In this document: positions 41,261 through 48,877 of the stretch, one piece after another | How the letters are laid out: each line of letters opens with the position of its first letter | How positions within the stretch are numbered: position 1 is the first letter of the stretch | Source: an uncultured Caldilineaceae bacterium | Lineage (GTDB): Bacteria; Chloroflexota; Anaerolineae; Caldilineales; Caldilineaceae | Assembly: GCA_958295915.1 (NCBI GenBank) | Contig: OY282381.1 | Coordinates: 3,432,722-3,496,721, forward strand | Length of the DNA: 64,000 nt | Reading direction: 5' to 3' | The notes under the pieces: model-generated | The model's input: only the letters and a program-made list of their open reading frames with translations | What the model was told of the DNA's origin: nothing | Databases searched by the model: none | Position numbers and translations under genes: made by a program

Positions 41261-42223
41261 TCACGATTCGTAGCGGATGCGCGGGTCGAGAAACGCGTAG
41301 CTCAGATCGACGATCAAATTAATGATGACGTAGATCAATCCGTATAACAGGACCAGATTCTGAATCATCATCCAGTCCCGTTCGGTCATGCCTTGCACCA
41401 GCAAACTGCCGAGGCCGGGCACCGCGAACGCCTTTTCGACAGAAACGGCTCCCCCCAGCAGGCCGCCCAGAGCCAACCCAGTTGTGGTGACCACCGGCAG
41501 CATGGCATTCTTGAAGACATGACGCCAGACGACGAGCGCCGCTCGCAGTCCCTTCGCCCGCGCGGTGCGGATATAATCCTCATACAGCACCTCTAATGCG
41601 GCGGAGCGGGCCATACGCGCGGTCGCCGCAGACAGGCCCAGGCCCAGAGCCAGGGCAGGCAGCAGTGTCATCGACAGATTGCCAATGGGATCTTCCCACA
41701 ACTGGATAATGGTGATGGGCGGACGCCAGGTAAAGACCAGAACGGTGAAGAGAATAATCAGCAACCCAAGCCAATAACTCGGCATAGCGATGAAGAGAGT
41801 AATGCCAACGCGGGACAGATGATCCACCAGAGAGTTGCGCCACATCGCGCTGATCATCCCGATCGGCACGCCGATCAGCCAGGAGAGCGCGACGGCCATG
41901 ATCGCAATCTGGGCGGAAATCGGCCCCCGACGCAGAATCATGCCGCTGATTGGCTCTTTGATCCAGAATGACGAACCCATATCGCCACGAAGAACCTGCC
42001 CCATCCAATCCAAATACTGGATGTGGTAGGGTTTGTCCAACCCCAGGCTGGCGCGCAGAGCTTGCAGTTCCTCCTCACTCAGCACGTACACCCCATCCGT
42101 TTCCGAGACGATCAACTGTAGCGGATCGCCAGGAATCACCCGCATCGCCAGAAAGATGAGGATCGTGACGCCGATGATGGTAGGAATGGCAATGAGTAGG
42201 CGGTTGAGAATGTATTTGGACAT
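41261..42223 (-). CDS. Dpp/Opp-type ABC transporter permease, DppB-like
   Basis: A 320-residue inner-membrane protein starting MSKYILNRLLIAIPTIIGVT, the standard OppB/DppB N-terminus. It has RVIPGDPLQLI, GLDKPYHIQYLDWMGQVLRG and the EAA-like loop YEDYIRTARAKGLRAALVVW, ending YAFLDPRIRYES. The frame is complete. It pairs with the DppC-like protein; the binding protein is encoded 58 bases upstream, separated by a stem-loop. Confidence 0.93.
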   Translation of the reverse strand: MSKYILNRLLIAIPTIIGVTILIFLAMRVIPGDPLQLIVSETDGVYVLSEEELQALRASLGLDKPYHIQYLDWMGQVLRGDMGSSFWIKEPISGMILRRGPISAQIAIMAVALSWLIGVPIGMISAMWRNSLVDHLSRVGITLFIAMPSYWLGLLIILFTVLVFTWRPPITIIQLWEDPIGNLSMTLLPALALGLGLSAATARMARSAALEVLYEDYIRTARAKGLRAALVVWRHVFKNAMLPVVTTTGLALGGLLGGAVSVEKAFAVPGLGSLLVQGMTERDWMMIQNLVLLYGLIYVIINLIVDLSYAFLDPRIRYES

Positions 42224-42236
42224 GTGGTTGAAGGAA

Positions 42237-42276
42237 TTTGAGATGAAAGATGGATCCTCGCATCTCTCATCTCAAA
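42237..42276 (-). promoter_or_regulatory. Stem-loop between binding-protein and permease genes (Dpp-type importer)
   Basis: TTTGAGATGA (42237-42246) and TCATCTCAAA (42267-42276) form a perfect ten-base-pair stem, 5 bases after the binding-protein stop. Confidence 0.6.
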
Positions 42277-42281
42277 CGTTT

Positions 42282-44021
42282 CTATGCTTCCTCATCTATC
42301 CATACTGTCTCCATCCGGCCCCACTCCGCAAAGGCCCGCTCGTCCAGAGCCAAACCCTTAACCCGGTTGTTCCACATGGGCAGATGGAAGGTGTACCCAA
42401 CCAGATATTCCGGCGGGTTGGCATCCAACATGTCCTCGGCCTCAGCGATCTGCCCCTGCCGGGTGTCGATGTCCAGCTCCACATCGATCTCATCCAGCAA
42501 TGCATCAAAGTCCGCATCGCTGTAGCCGCCGAAATTCTGGGAGCCACCGCTGCGCCACCACAGGTTGCCCCGAGGTGAGATGTCAGAGACGCCGTGCCCT
42601 CGGGTGTGAACCATCAGCTGGTAGCTGCCTGTCTGCTGTTCGGACCCTAACAACGCTCGCTCGACGATGCGAATTTCAGTCTCGATGTTCAGAGTGCGTT
42701 TGAGCATATCCTGGAAGGCCGGGGCCAGCAGTTCGCCCTGAGGGCCGGCTGCGGCCAGGAGTTCGATGCCTGTCAGGCCGTCTCCGTACCCGGCATCGGC
42801 CATGAGCTGCTGGGCAGCGGCGATATCCTCCTCCTTCTCAGCCCTGTAGCCGGGCAGCGTAGCCAGTACGTCCGGCGCGGTGGCGTACGGATCCCCCTGG
42901 GGCACCCAACGGGTGATGTTGATCAGTTCCTGGGTGCCGAACGCTGCAGCCAGATTCTGCTTGCTAACCGCCAGATGAATCGCGCGGCGGACCCGCGCAT
43001 CATCAAAGGGGGCTTCCCGGTTATTGATGAAGACCCAATACGCGCCGAAGTTGGCGAGTTTGTTGACCCGCACAATATCGGCGCGATTCTGGCCCTCGTC
43101 CCACGTCTCTTTTGCAACGTTCCATGACATGTCAGCCTGATCTGTCAGCACCGCCGTGCCCCGATCTGACCAGGCCGGCACGTGCAACATCTCCAGCCCG
43201 TCTACGTAGGGTAGCTCTGCATCCCAGTAGTCGGGATTGCGTTCCATCACCCATTTCTCTGCCGGCAGATGTTCGACAAAGCGGAATGCCCCTGTGCCGG
43301 GAGCGATGACTCCCCGCAGATCGAAGTTATGCTCTTCCAAAGATTTCTTCGAGTAGATCAGCGCATTGGTGGGCGTAAGCAGGTTGAGGAAGAAAGGCCG
43401 GGGCGAATTCAGGTTGAAACGCACGCTCATATCATCCAGGGCCTCGACCGAATCGACGAACGTGAAGTTGGCCTTAAGTGGACTGACGATACCCGCCGGT
43501 GGGTCCAGGATGCGATTGAAGGTCGCGACCACATCAGCAGATGTGAGTGGTTCGCCGTCGTGGAATTTGACGCCAGCGCGCAGATGGAAGGTGTAGGATA
43601 GGCCGCCGTCATCCACCTCCCAGCTTTCAGCCAGATCGGGGATGATGGTACGCAAGCCATCCACCAGATTGTTACGTACCAGATTGTTGTACATATGGCA
43701 CAGGACATGTGTGCCGCCACCCTGATGCGCATCGAAGTGCGCCATGGTCACACCGAAGGCTGTACGTAAAATGCCGCCGTGCTTGGGGCTGCCCTCTGGG
43801 CGCATCATGCCCGCGCCGGAGGTGACCGGTTCTGGCATGGGCACTGGCGTGGGTGTGTCCGCCGCGGCAGGCGCGGCGGCCTGTTCAGCGGGCGCGCCCG
43901 CTGTGGCGCACGCAGCCAGAACGGACGCGCTGGCGCCTGCCGCCATCATCTTCAGAAAAGTGCGACGGTCAACAGAACGCGCTCCATTGTCCTTGCTCGG
44001 GAACTTTTTTGGCTGAATCAT
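42282..44021 (-). CDS. Peptide-type ABC transporter substrate-binding lipoprotein (family 5)
   Basis: A 579-residue family 5 binding protein. The N-terminus has DRRTFLKMMAAG (twin-arginine) and lipobox LAAC, then a long Ala/Pro/Thr linker. The core shows PDLAESWEVDDGGLSYTFHL, RAGVKFHDGEPLTSADVVAT, FVEHLPAEKWVMERNPDYWD and VRRAIHLAVSKQNLAAAFG. ATG 44021 heads the operon that also encodes the two Dpp-like permeases. Ligands could be peptides or glycosides; family 5 proteins in this kind of organism often bind oligosaccharides. Confidence 0.92.
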   Translation of the reverse strand: MIQPKKFPSKDNGARSVDRRTFLKMMAAGASASVLAACATAGAPAEQAAAPAAADTPTPVPMPEPVTSGAGMMRPEGSPKHGGILRTAFGVTMAHFDAHQGGGTHVLCHMYNNLVRNNLVDGLRTIIPDLAESWEVDDGGLSYTFHLRAGVKFHDGEPLTSADVVATFNRILDPPAGIVSPLKANFTFVDSVEALDDMSVRFNLNSPRPFFLNLLTPTNALIYSKKSLEEHNFDLRGVIAPGTGAFRFVEHLPAEKWVMERNPDYWDAELPYVDGLEMLHVPAWSDRGTAVLTDQADMSWNVAKETWDEGQNRADIVRVNKLANFGAYWVFINNREAPFDDARVRRAIHLAVSKQNLAAAFGTQELINITRWVPQGDPYATAPDVLATLPGYRAEKEEDIAAAQQLMADAGYGDGLTGIELLAAAGPQGELLAPAFQDMLKRTLNIETEIRIVERALLGSEQQTGSYQLMVHTRGHGVSDISPRGNLWWRSGGSQNFGGYSDADFDALLDEIDVELDIDTRQGQIAEAEDMLDANPPEYLVGYTFHLPMWNNRVKGLALDERAFAEWGRMETVWIDEEA

Positions 44022-44034
44022 TGGATTGGCTCCT

Positions 44035-44063
44035 TGTCGCGCCCAACAGTGGCGCGTAATTCA
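44035..44063. repeat. Palindromic element B
   Basis: TGTCGCGCCCAACAGTGGCG then CGTAATTCA, 14 bases upstream of the family 5 binding-protein start, so it should lie in its leader. Confidence 0.85.
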
Positions 44064-44094
44064 AAATTCTCACAGTGATGTACTGGATGATCTA

Positions 44095-44108
44095 TGTCTG
44101 ATCAGACA
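44095..44108. promoter_or_regulatory. Perfect 14-base palindrome upstream of the Dpp-type operon
   Basis: TGTCTGATCAGACA is a perfect palindrome 74 bases upstream of the binding-protein ATG. Its size and form fit an operator for a small dimeric (for example GntR-type) regulator; none is encoded nearby. Confidence 0.45.
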
Positions 44109-44174
44109 GTATGACACATTATTACGATAGTAACCAAGGGGAATTATATACTTAACTGCACAAGTATATCTTTC

Positions 44175-45320
44175 TCAGCCAGCTTTCGGCTGTGCGGGAA
44201 ATTCCCACCCGCGTTCCTGAATATTTTTAGCGGCGTTCAGATCCCGGTCTTCCGTATGCCGGCACGAGAGGCATACAAAGGTCCGATAGTCCGCCAGCTT
44301 CTCTTTCCTTACTTCACCACAATGGGAACAGGTCTTGGATGTGTTCCTGGGGTCCACTTCAACGAATTGTCTACCGGCCCATTCTGCCTTGTAGCGCAAC
44401 TGTTGAAATAGTATGCCCCAAGTCTGTTCCATCATACTGCGATTCAAGCCACGTTTACGATTGCCGCCACGTCGAGACATGTTCTGTATGGCCAGCTTTT
44501 CGATCGCTATTTTCTGATAGTTTCGCACGATAGCAGTGGTCAACTGATGGCATTCATTGCGATTGCGTACTGCATTCCTACGTTTCTCGCGGGCATACGT
44601 AGCTATTGCCTTTCGCCGTCTGTTACTTCCTTTCTTCTTTGTGGAAATCGCCTGTTGCAGACTTGTTTCCCTGCTTCTGTCAAGTACACGCCGGGAAACT
44701 GTCTTCCCATCGCTGAAGGTCATGCGTTCGTGTACGCCCACATCGATACCTACCACAGTATCCACAGGCGCCAGGATGTTCTGTTCCTCTTCATATACCA
44801 GGTCAACTGTCAGAATACGTCCGTGCATCACGAGCCGCAAGGCTTTCAATTGGCTACTATCTGGCAATTCACGATTAGGACGTATCCTGATAGCGGGCAA
44901 TCCTTTTACCTTGATACAATTGCCCTTCACCATGCCCGCTGTAACGCTTGCCAACTCAAGGCACTGATAGCGCTGATGCGGCTTGAAGCGTGGATAGCCC
45001 GGCTTTTCCCCAGCTTTCACCCTACGGAAGAAGGCCTTGAATGCCTGGTCTACTCTCACTAACACCCCGCGGGCAACTGGTAATCCTATATCTCGCCAGA
45101 ACTGTTGTTCCTTTCGTAGCTGGGTTAGCCCCTTCATCTGCGTATACAAGGTCATACCTTTGCCATCGGCAAGATAGGTATTCTTTCTCTGTGCAAGGGA
45201 ATGATTGTAGAGCCAGCAGCAAGCGCGCAGCGCCTCGCGAATGCGAGCATAGCCAGGGCGCGAACAGTAGCCTCGTTCTTGATATGTTTTGTGAGTTGTG
45301 GTAGTCTGGGGCGTATCCAT
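44175..45320 (-). CDS. tnpB: TnpB (IS605 OrfB family) RNA-guided nuclease/transposon protein
   Basis: A 381-residue TnpB with all catalytic features intact: RuvC-I Asp193 in VGIDVGVHE, RuvC-II Glu274 in IAIEKLAIQNM, RuvC-III Asp360 in DRDLNAAKNI, and a zinc ribbon with Cys331, Cys334, Cys350 and Cys353. The N-terminal helix-turn-helix/WED part includes LRACCWLYNHSLAQRKNTY and KAFFRRVKAGEKPGYPRFK. TnpB proteins cut DNA guided by an RNA made from the element's right end, which here would be the region just after the stop (44139-44174) plus the gene's 3' part. The open frame suggests it could be functional. Confidence 0.92.
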   Translation of the reverse strand: MDTPQTTTTHKTYQERGYCSRPGYARIREALRACCWLYNHSLAQRKNTYLADGKGMTLYTQMKGLTQLRKEQQFWRDIGLPVARGVLVRVDQAFKAFFRRVKAGEKPGYPRFKPHQRYQCLELASVTAGMVKGNCIKVKGLPAIRIRPNRELPDSSQLKALRLVMHGRILTVDLVYEEEQNILAPVDTVVGIDVGVHERMTFSDGKTVSRRVLDRSRETSLQQAISTKKKGSNRRRKAIATYAREKRRNAVRNRNECHQLTTAIVRNYQKIAIEKLAIQNMSRRGGNRKRGLNRSMMEQTWGILFQQLRYKAEWAGRQFVEVDPRNTSKTCSHCGEVRKEKLADYRTFVCLSCRHTEDRDLNAAKNIQERGWEFPAQPKAG

Positions 45321-45342
45321 AAGCCATCACCTTGTGGGTCGC

Positions 45343-45377
45343 AGCCCGTAGTGTTCCCGCACTGACGGGCTTTTCTT
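45343..45377 (+). terminator. Intrinsic terminator-like hairpin at the TnpB left end
   Basis: AGCCCGT (45343-45349) and ACGGGCT (45365-45371) pair around a 15-base loop and are followed by TTTTCTT on the plus strand. It lies 23 bases upstream of tnpB (minus strand). It could stop plus-strand transcription coming into the element, or shape the tnpB leader. Confidence 0.5.
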
Positions 45378-45607
45378 ATGGAACAGCTCCTCTTGTTGGG
45401 AATTATGTACGTACGCAGTTAAGTACATAATTCTCAGCCTTTAAGAAAGGCTGCGCGGGATCTGAATTCCCACCCGCGTTCCATTTTTTTGAGTGCCCCA
45501 TCATACCACAATAGCACATATGCTCACCCAACGCAACTTCAACATACGATAATCTTACTTGTGCAGTTAAGTATATAATTCCCAATTAAATCTATATCAA
45601 ACCAGTT

Positions 45608-45637
45608 AAACGTCTTGACAATCTTGTTAAGACGTTT
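45608..45637. other. Hairpin in the IS605/IS607 junction
   Basis: AAACGTCTT and AAGACGTTT pair perfectly around a 12-base loop in an AT-rich stretch just right of the TnpB element. Confidence 0.6.
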
Positions 45638-45690
45638 TCATATTTAAGGCTTGACAAACTCTCTCACCTATACTACGCTGATTTCATCAC

Positions 45691-45779
45691 GTTATACACA
45701 TAACAGCTTCGGAAATCTTTGATTTCTGAAAAAAGACTGAAGGGGACATCATGTCCCCTTGCCCTGTAATGTGTATAAC
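45691..45779. ncRNA. Candidate structured RNA/DNA: three-way junction
   Basis: An outer stem of 11 perfect pairs, GTTATACACAT (45691-45701) with ATGTGTATAAC (45769-45779), encloses two hairpins. Hairpin 1 is TTCGGAAATC (45708-45717) with GATTTCTGAA (45721-45730), one G-U pair. Hairpin 2 is AAGGGGACAT-C-ATGTCCCCTT (45740-45760). No gene overlaps it. It lies directly upstream of the IS607 tnpA remnant, so it may be the left end of that element or a separate structured element. That it is transcribed is inference. Confidence 0.45.
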
Positions 45780-45802
45780 TGTGGCAAGTCTACAATTGGT
45801 TT

Positions 45803-46160
45803 ATGCCATACACAACATAAGCAGGCAGCTGAGAAACTGGGCGTCTCTCGAAAGACCATCCGACTGTGGGCTGACTAGGGACGCATTCCGTCAATTCGAA
45901 TCTGGGAAATCACAGACGCTATGACCTCGACAACCATTTCGGACTTGTCCCTGTTCTCTGCTATTGCCGTGTCTCAAGCGCAAGGCGTTCGAGTTTGGCA
46001 AAGTCGTGCTGGATGTGAATGAAGCGTACACGACAAAGACCTGTAGCTGGACAGGTGAAGTCGATCATAAGCTGGGCGGCGCCAAAGTCGTGGTAGGTAG
46101 CGATGGCAAACGCATGGATCGGGATCTGAATGGCGCGCGTGGGATATTCCTATATAATTC
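45803..46160 (+). mobile_element. IS607-family wreck: tnpA start joined to tnpB end
   Basis: The first part encodes the MerR-like recognition helix of an IS607 serine recombinase: QAAEKLGVSRKTIRLWAD, then a TAG where glutamate is expected, then GRIPSIR; after a frame change comes GNHRRYDLDNHF. After about 45955 a different frame gives the end of TnpB: LKRKAFEFGKVVLDVNEAYT, TKTCSWTGE (half zinc ribbon) and DRDLNGARGIFL (RuvC-III). A large internal deletion removed the recombinase catalytic domain and most of TnpB. All parts are non-functional. Confidence 0.8.
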
Positions 46161-46246
46161 CCATAGAAAAAGATCAGCGTCAAAGCCAAGCCTGTGCTCG
46201 AATGTCCTCGACAGCTGTATCTGAGTCGATGAATCGTGGTAAAATG

Positions 46247-46278
46247 GTTGAATGCGCCTCTGCTCGAAAGAGGCGCGC
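46247..46278. repeat. Palindromic element A, copy 5
   Basis: GTTGAATGCGCCTCTGCTCG then AAAGAGGCGCG; followed 50 bases later by tandem B elements. Confidence 0.9.
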
Positions 46279-46328
46279 TTGCCGAACCATCCGCCGCTCT
46301 CGAGTCTGCGCCACCTTGCCGGCAGCTT

Positions 46329-46391
46329 TGTCGCGCCCAACAGTGGCGCGCAGTGCAACCTTGTCGCGCCCAACAGTGGCGCGCAGTGCAA
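46329..46391. repeat. Tandem pair of palindromic element B
   Basis: TGTCGCGCCCAACAGTGGCG CGCAGTGCAA occurs at 46329-46358 and again at 46362-46391, a 33-base period, ending 22 bases before the Gfo/Idh start. Confidence 0.9.
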
Positions 46392-46413
46392 TCGTATTGT
46401 CAGTGGAGGAATT

Positions 46414-47508
46414 ATGAGCAAGAGAGTAGCCATCATCGGACACACCGGGCGCGGCAATTATGGGCACGCCGTCGACCAAGCCTTCGTCGGGGCGCAGGGC
46501 GCGACGATCGTCGCCCTCGCCGACCCAGACGAGGCCGGACGCCAAAAGGCCATTGAACGCACCGGCGCCAAGAAGGGATACGCCGACTACCACCAGATGC
46601 TGGCGGCAGAGCGCCCGGATATCACCGTCATTGCCACCCGCGAGATTGGCGATCATTTTGCCATGGCGATGGCTGCGGCCGCAGCCGGCTCCCATATTTA
46701 CATCGAGAAGCCGATCGCAGCCTCGCCGGCCCAGGTCGATCAGATGGTCGCGGCCTGCGCACAGCGCCAGAAATTGCTCATCGTTGCCTGTCCCTGGCGC
46801 GGCCATCCCCCCATTCAGCGCCTGGCCATTCCACTCATTACAGGAGGCAAAATTGGCGAACCTCGCCTCGCCCGCATCTACGGTATGAACGGGCATGAAG
46901 GGGGCAATCAGCTTTTCCTTGACCTCTACCCCCACTTTTTCGACTTCCTGTGGCAGATTTGGGGCCAACCACTCTGGTGTCACGCCCACATCACGCAGGA
47001 TGGTCGGGACGCCACGCCGCAGGATCTCAAGGAGGGCGTCGAAGGGATGGGCCTGGTCGCCGGGAACGGTATACGGGCGTATTATGTGTTCAATGATGGC
47101 TTTGCCGCCGACTTTGAATCCTACGAAGGGGACCACAAAGAGCGCCCCTATCGGATCGACATCCACGGCACAGCGGGCGTCCTTTCGCTGCCCGGTCCCA
47201 TGAGCAACCAACCCGATATCTACTACCACCCGCTGGCCAGTCCGGGGCTCTTCAACGATGATCGTTGGGAAGTCATCCCGTCCGAACCGCCTCCCGATGA
47301 TCAGAAGTGGGTGAAAGCGCACCACCGCATGGCCCGCTCGATGCTCGATATGCTGGATGGCCGGGAGCCGGAGTTTGCGCTGCTTGATGGGCGTACTGCC
47401 CGGCGCCATCTCGAGTGGGCCATGGCCGCGCATGCCTCGCACATGGCGGGCGCGCGCGTTTCGCTTCCATTGGCAGACTCGAAAAACCCGTTTGACTCCT
47501 GGCGCTAA
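46414..47508 (+). CDS. Gfo/Idh/MocA family oxidoreductase
   Basis: A 364-residue protein with Rossmann start MSKRVAIIGHTGRGNYGHAV (a variant G-x-T-G-R-G loop in place of GxGxxG), AAAAGSHIYIEKPIAASPAQ with the conserved Glu-Lys-Pro, and LDLYPHFFDFLWQIWGQP where the catalytic-region His sits. The ATG at 46414 has GGAGGA 4-5 bases upstream. The frame is open upstream to 46252 only because it runs through stop-free elements A and B. It likely works with the following PhyH-like dioxygenase gene, 169 bases downstream. The substrate is unknown. Confidence 0.88.
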   Translation: MSKRVAIIGHTGRGNYGHAVDQAFVGAQGATIVALADPDEAGRQKAIERTGAKKGYADYHQMLAAERPDITVIATREIGDHFAMAMAAAAAGSHIYIEKPIAASPAQVDQMVAACAQRQKLLIVACPWRGHPPIQRLAIPLITGGKIGEPRLARIYGMNGHEGGNQLFLDLYPHFFDFLWQIWGQPLWCHAHITQDGRDATPQDLKEGVEGMGLVAGNGIRAYYVFNDGFAADFESYEGDHKERPYRIDIHGTAGVLSLPGPMSNQPDIYYHPLASPGLFNDDRWEVIPSEPPPDDQKWVKAHHRMARSMLDMLDGREPEFALLDGRTARRHLEWAMAAHASHMAGARVSLPLADSKNPFDSWR

Positions 47509-47511
47509 AGC

Positions 47512-47543
47512 GTTGAATGCGCCTCTGCTCGAAAGAGGCGCGA
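47512..47543. repeat. Palindromic element A, copy 6
   Basis: GTTGAATGCGCCTCTGCTCG then AAAGAGGCGCG, 4 bases after the Gfo/Idh stop. Confidence 0.9.
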
Positions 47544-47554
47544 TGAATGAGCTT

Positions 47555-47584
47555 TGTCGCGCCCAACAGAGGCGCGCAATTGAA
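47555..47584. repeat. Palindromic element B
   Basis: TGTCGCGCCCAACAGAGGCG then CGCAATTGAA; 12 bases after an A element. Confidence 0.85.
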
Positions 47585-47677
47585 CACTTTTTAGCCGTAG
47601 GCGCAAGAGTATGTCATTGCGAGCATATCAGGAAATCGTCCAATTGCGACCTACCCAGTAGTAAAAGGAGATATCCA

Positions 47678-48694
47678 ATGCAGCCTTTTCTTGATTCGAC
47701 GGATGTATTGCAGGATGGAGCCGAACTGCAACAGCGTATGACACGGGATGGCTATCTGTTCATCCGCCGGCTGCTCCCCCCCGCCGTAGTAGAAAGCCTG
47801 CGCCTGCAGATCCTTGCGATCGCGCGGGATGCCGGCTGGATTCAGGCCGGCGCGCCTCTCGCAGATGCCATCGCTGATCTGAACGGCTCTTGCGTCGAAC
47901 CAGAGCCGGCATACATGCAGACATATCATGCCATGTACAAGCTGCCAGATTTCCACGCCATCCAGCATCACCCCAACCTGATCGGGTTTTTCGAGCGGAT
48001 GCTGGGCGAGTCCGTATTGCCGTCCCCACGCATCATCGGGCGGACCATGTTCCCGCAACGAGAAGCATTCACCACTCCGCCGCATCAGGACTTCATCCCA
48101 TTTCAGGGGGCGGCTGACACCTACACCGCCTGGATTCCCTTGAGTGATCTGCCGATAGAATTGGGCGGGCTTCAGGTGGCTGCCGGTTCACATAAGCGCG
48201 GTGTCTATGAATTTCAGCCTGCGCTGGGCGCCGGCGGCCTGGGGGTGCTCGACCCTCTCGATGGCACGTGGGCATATAGCCCATTCAAGCAAGGGGATGT
48301 GCTCATCTTCCACAGTATGACGGTGCACAAGGGCCTGGCTAATACCTCTGACCGCCTGCGTATGTCGCTGGATGGCCGCTACCAGAAAGTCAGCGATCCG
48401 ATCTCGCCCGGCAGCTTGCAACCGCACAACCTACTGAGTGCCTGGGAGGATATCTATGCGGATTGGCCGGACACGGACCTGAAATACTACTGGCGCAAGT
48501 GGGATCTGAAAATCAAAGAATACGACAACAGTTACCACGATAAGCGGGACCAGATGGCGTTCGATATGGCCGCAGAAGGCGATACGCGTGCCATTTCAAC
48601 CCTCCAGCGAATCGTCGTGCACGACCCCGACCCGGCCAAGCGCAGGAAAGCGGAAGAGTTGCTTGCTGTGTTGGAAGAACCGGCAGACGCATAA
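47678..48694 (+). CDS. Phytanoyl-CoA dioxygenase family (PhyH-like) protein
   Basis: A 338-residue Fe(II)/2-oxoglutarate oxygenase. The iron triad is visible as HQD in TPPHQDFIPFQG and the His in MTVHKGLANTSD; the Arg that binds 2-oxoglutarate is in DRLRMSLDGRYQ. The cupin-like barrel runs from GYLFIRRLLPP to there. The C-terminal helix region (KWDLKIKEYDNSYHDKRDQM) is longer than minimal. The ATG at 47678 has AAAGGAG seven bases upstream. Family members hydroxylate varied small molecules; the substrate is not predictable. It may act downstream of the Gfo/Idh enzyme. Confidence 0.9.
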   Translation: MQPFLDSTDVLQDGAELQQRMTRDGYLFIRRLLPPAVVESLRLQILAIARDAGWIQAGAPLADAIADLNGSCVEPEPAYMQTYHAMYKLPDFHAIQHHPNLIGFFERMLGESVLPSPRIIGRTMFPQREAFTTPPHQDFIPFQGAADTYTAWIPLSDLPIELGGLQVAAGSHKRGVYEFQPALGAGGLGVLDPLDGTWAYSPFKQGDVLIFHSMTVHKGLANTSDRLRMSLDGRYQKVSDPISPGSLQPHNLLSAWEDIYADWPDTDLKYYWRKWDLKIKEYDNSYHDKRDQMAFDMAAEGDTRAISTLQRIVVHDPDPAKRRKAEELLAVLEEPADA

Positions 48695-48737
48695 CGCCAC
48701 GTAGGATGAGTTACCAACAGATGCTACGCGATAGTAG

Positions 48738-48758
48738 GGGCGGGTCTTGTACCCGCCC
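48738..48758. repeat. Repeat family G: GC-rich hairpin
   Basis: GGGCGGGT-CTTGT-ACCCGCCC, a perfect eight-pair stem, in the 183-base spacer before the methyltransferase gene. Its form (AGTAGGGGCGGGTCTTGTAC) looks like a dispersed repeat unit. Confidence 0.5.
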
Positions 48759-48877
48759 ACTTGTGCCTGCCCACTGGATTCGGCTCCTTTACTCCTGCGA
48801 ATCCTGATTCTGACCGCTGAGTACGCAATACGCAACCGGACGCGCCCTGGATCGCCACTCTCCGACTCGGACTGCCC

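Larger units (their letters stand above)
44139..45584 (-). mobile_element. IS605-group element, TnpB-only, with degenerate extra end
   Basis: The boundaries are set by a shared inverted sequence: GGGAATTATATACTTAACTG then CACAAGTA at 44139-44166, and its reverse complement at 45557-45584. Each end folds as ATACTT/AAGTAT around GTGCAGTT, like subterminal hairpins of IS200/IS605 elements. A third related palindrome (TTATGTAC...GTACATAA) lies at 45404-45431. Next to it a second, decayed copy of the tnpB 3' end (45436-45480; the encoded tail resembles RGWEF) shows that an older copy once sat here. There is no Y1 transposase gene, so movement would need one supplied from elsewhere. Confidence 0.75.

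Noticed and set aside
46247-46391. CRISPR array from the repeated elements before the Gfo/Idh gene
   Set aside because: Only two near-identical B units with a 3-base gap are present, without unique spacers, and no cas genes are seen.
46252-46413. N-terminal extension of the Gfo/Idh protein
   Set aside because: The frame is open only because elements A and B lack stops; a strong ribosome site and the Rossmann start place the start at 46414.
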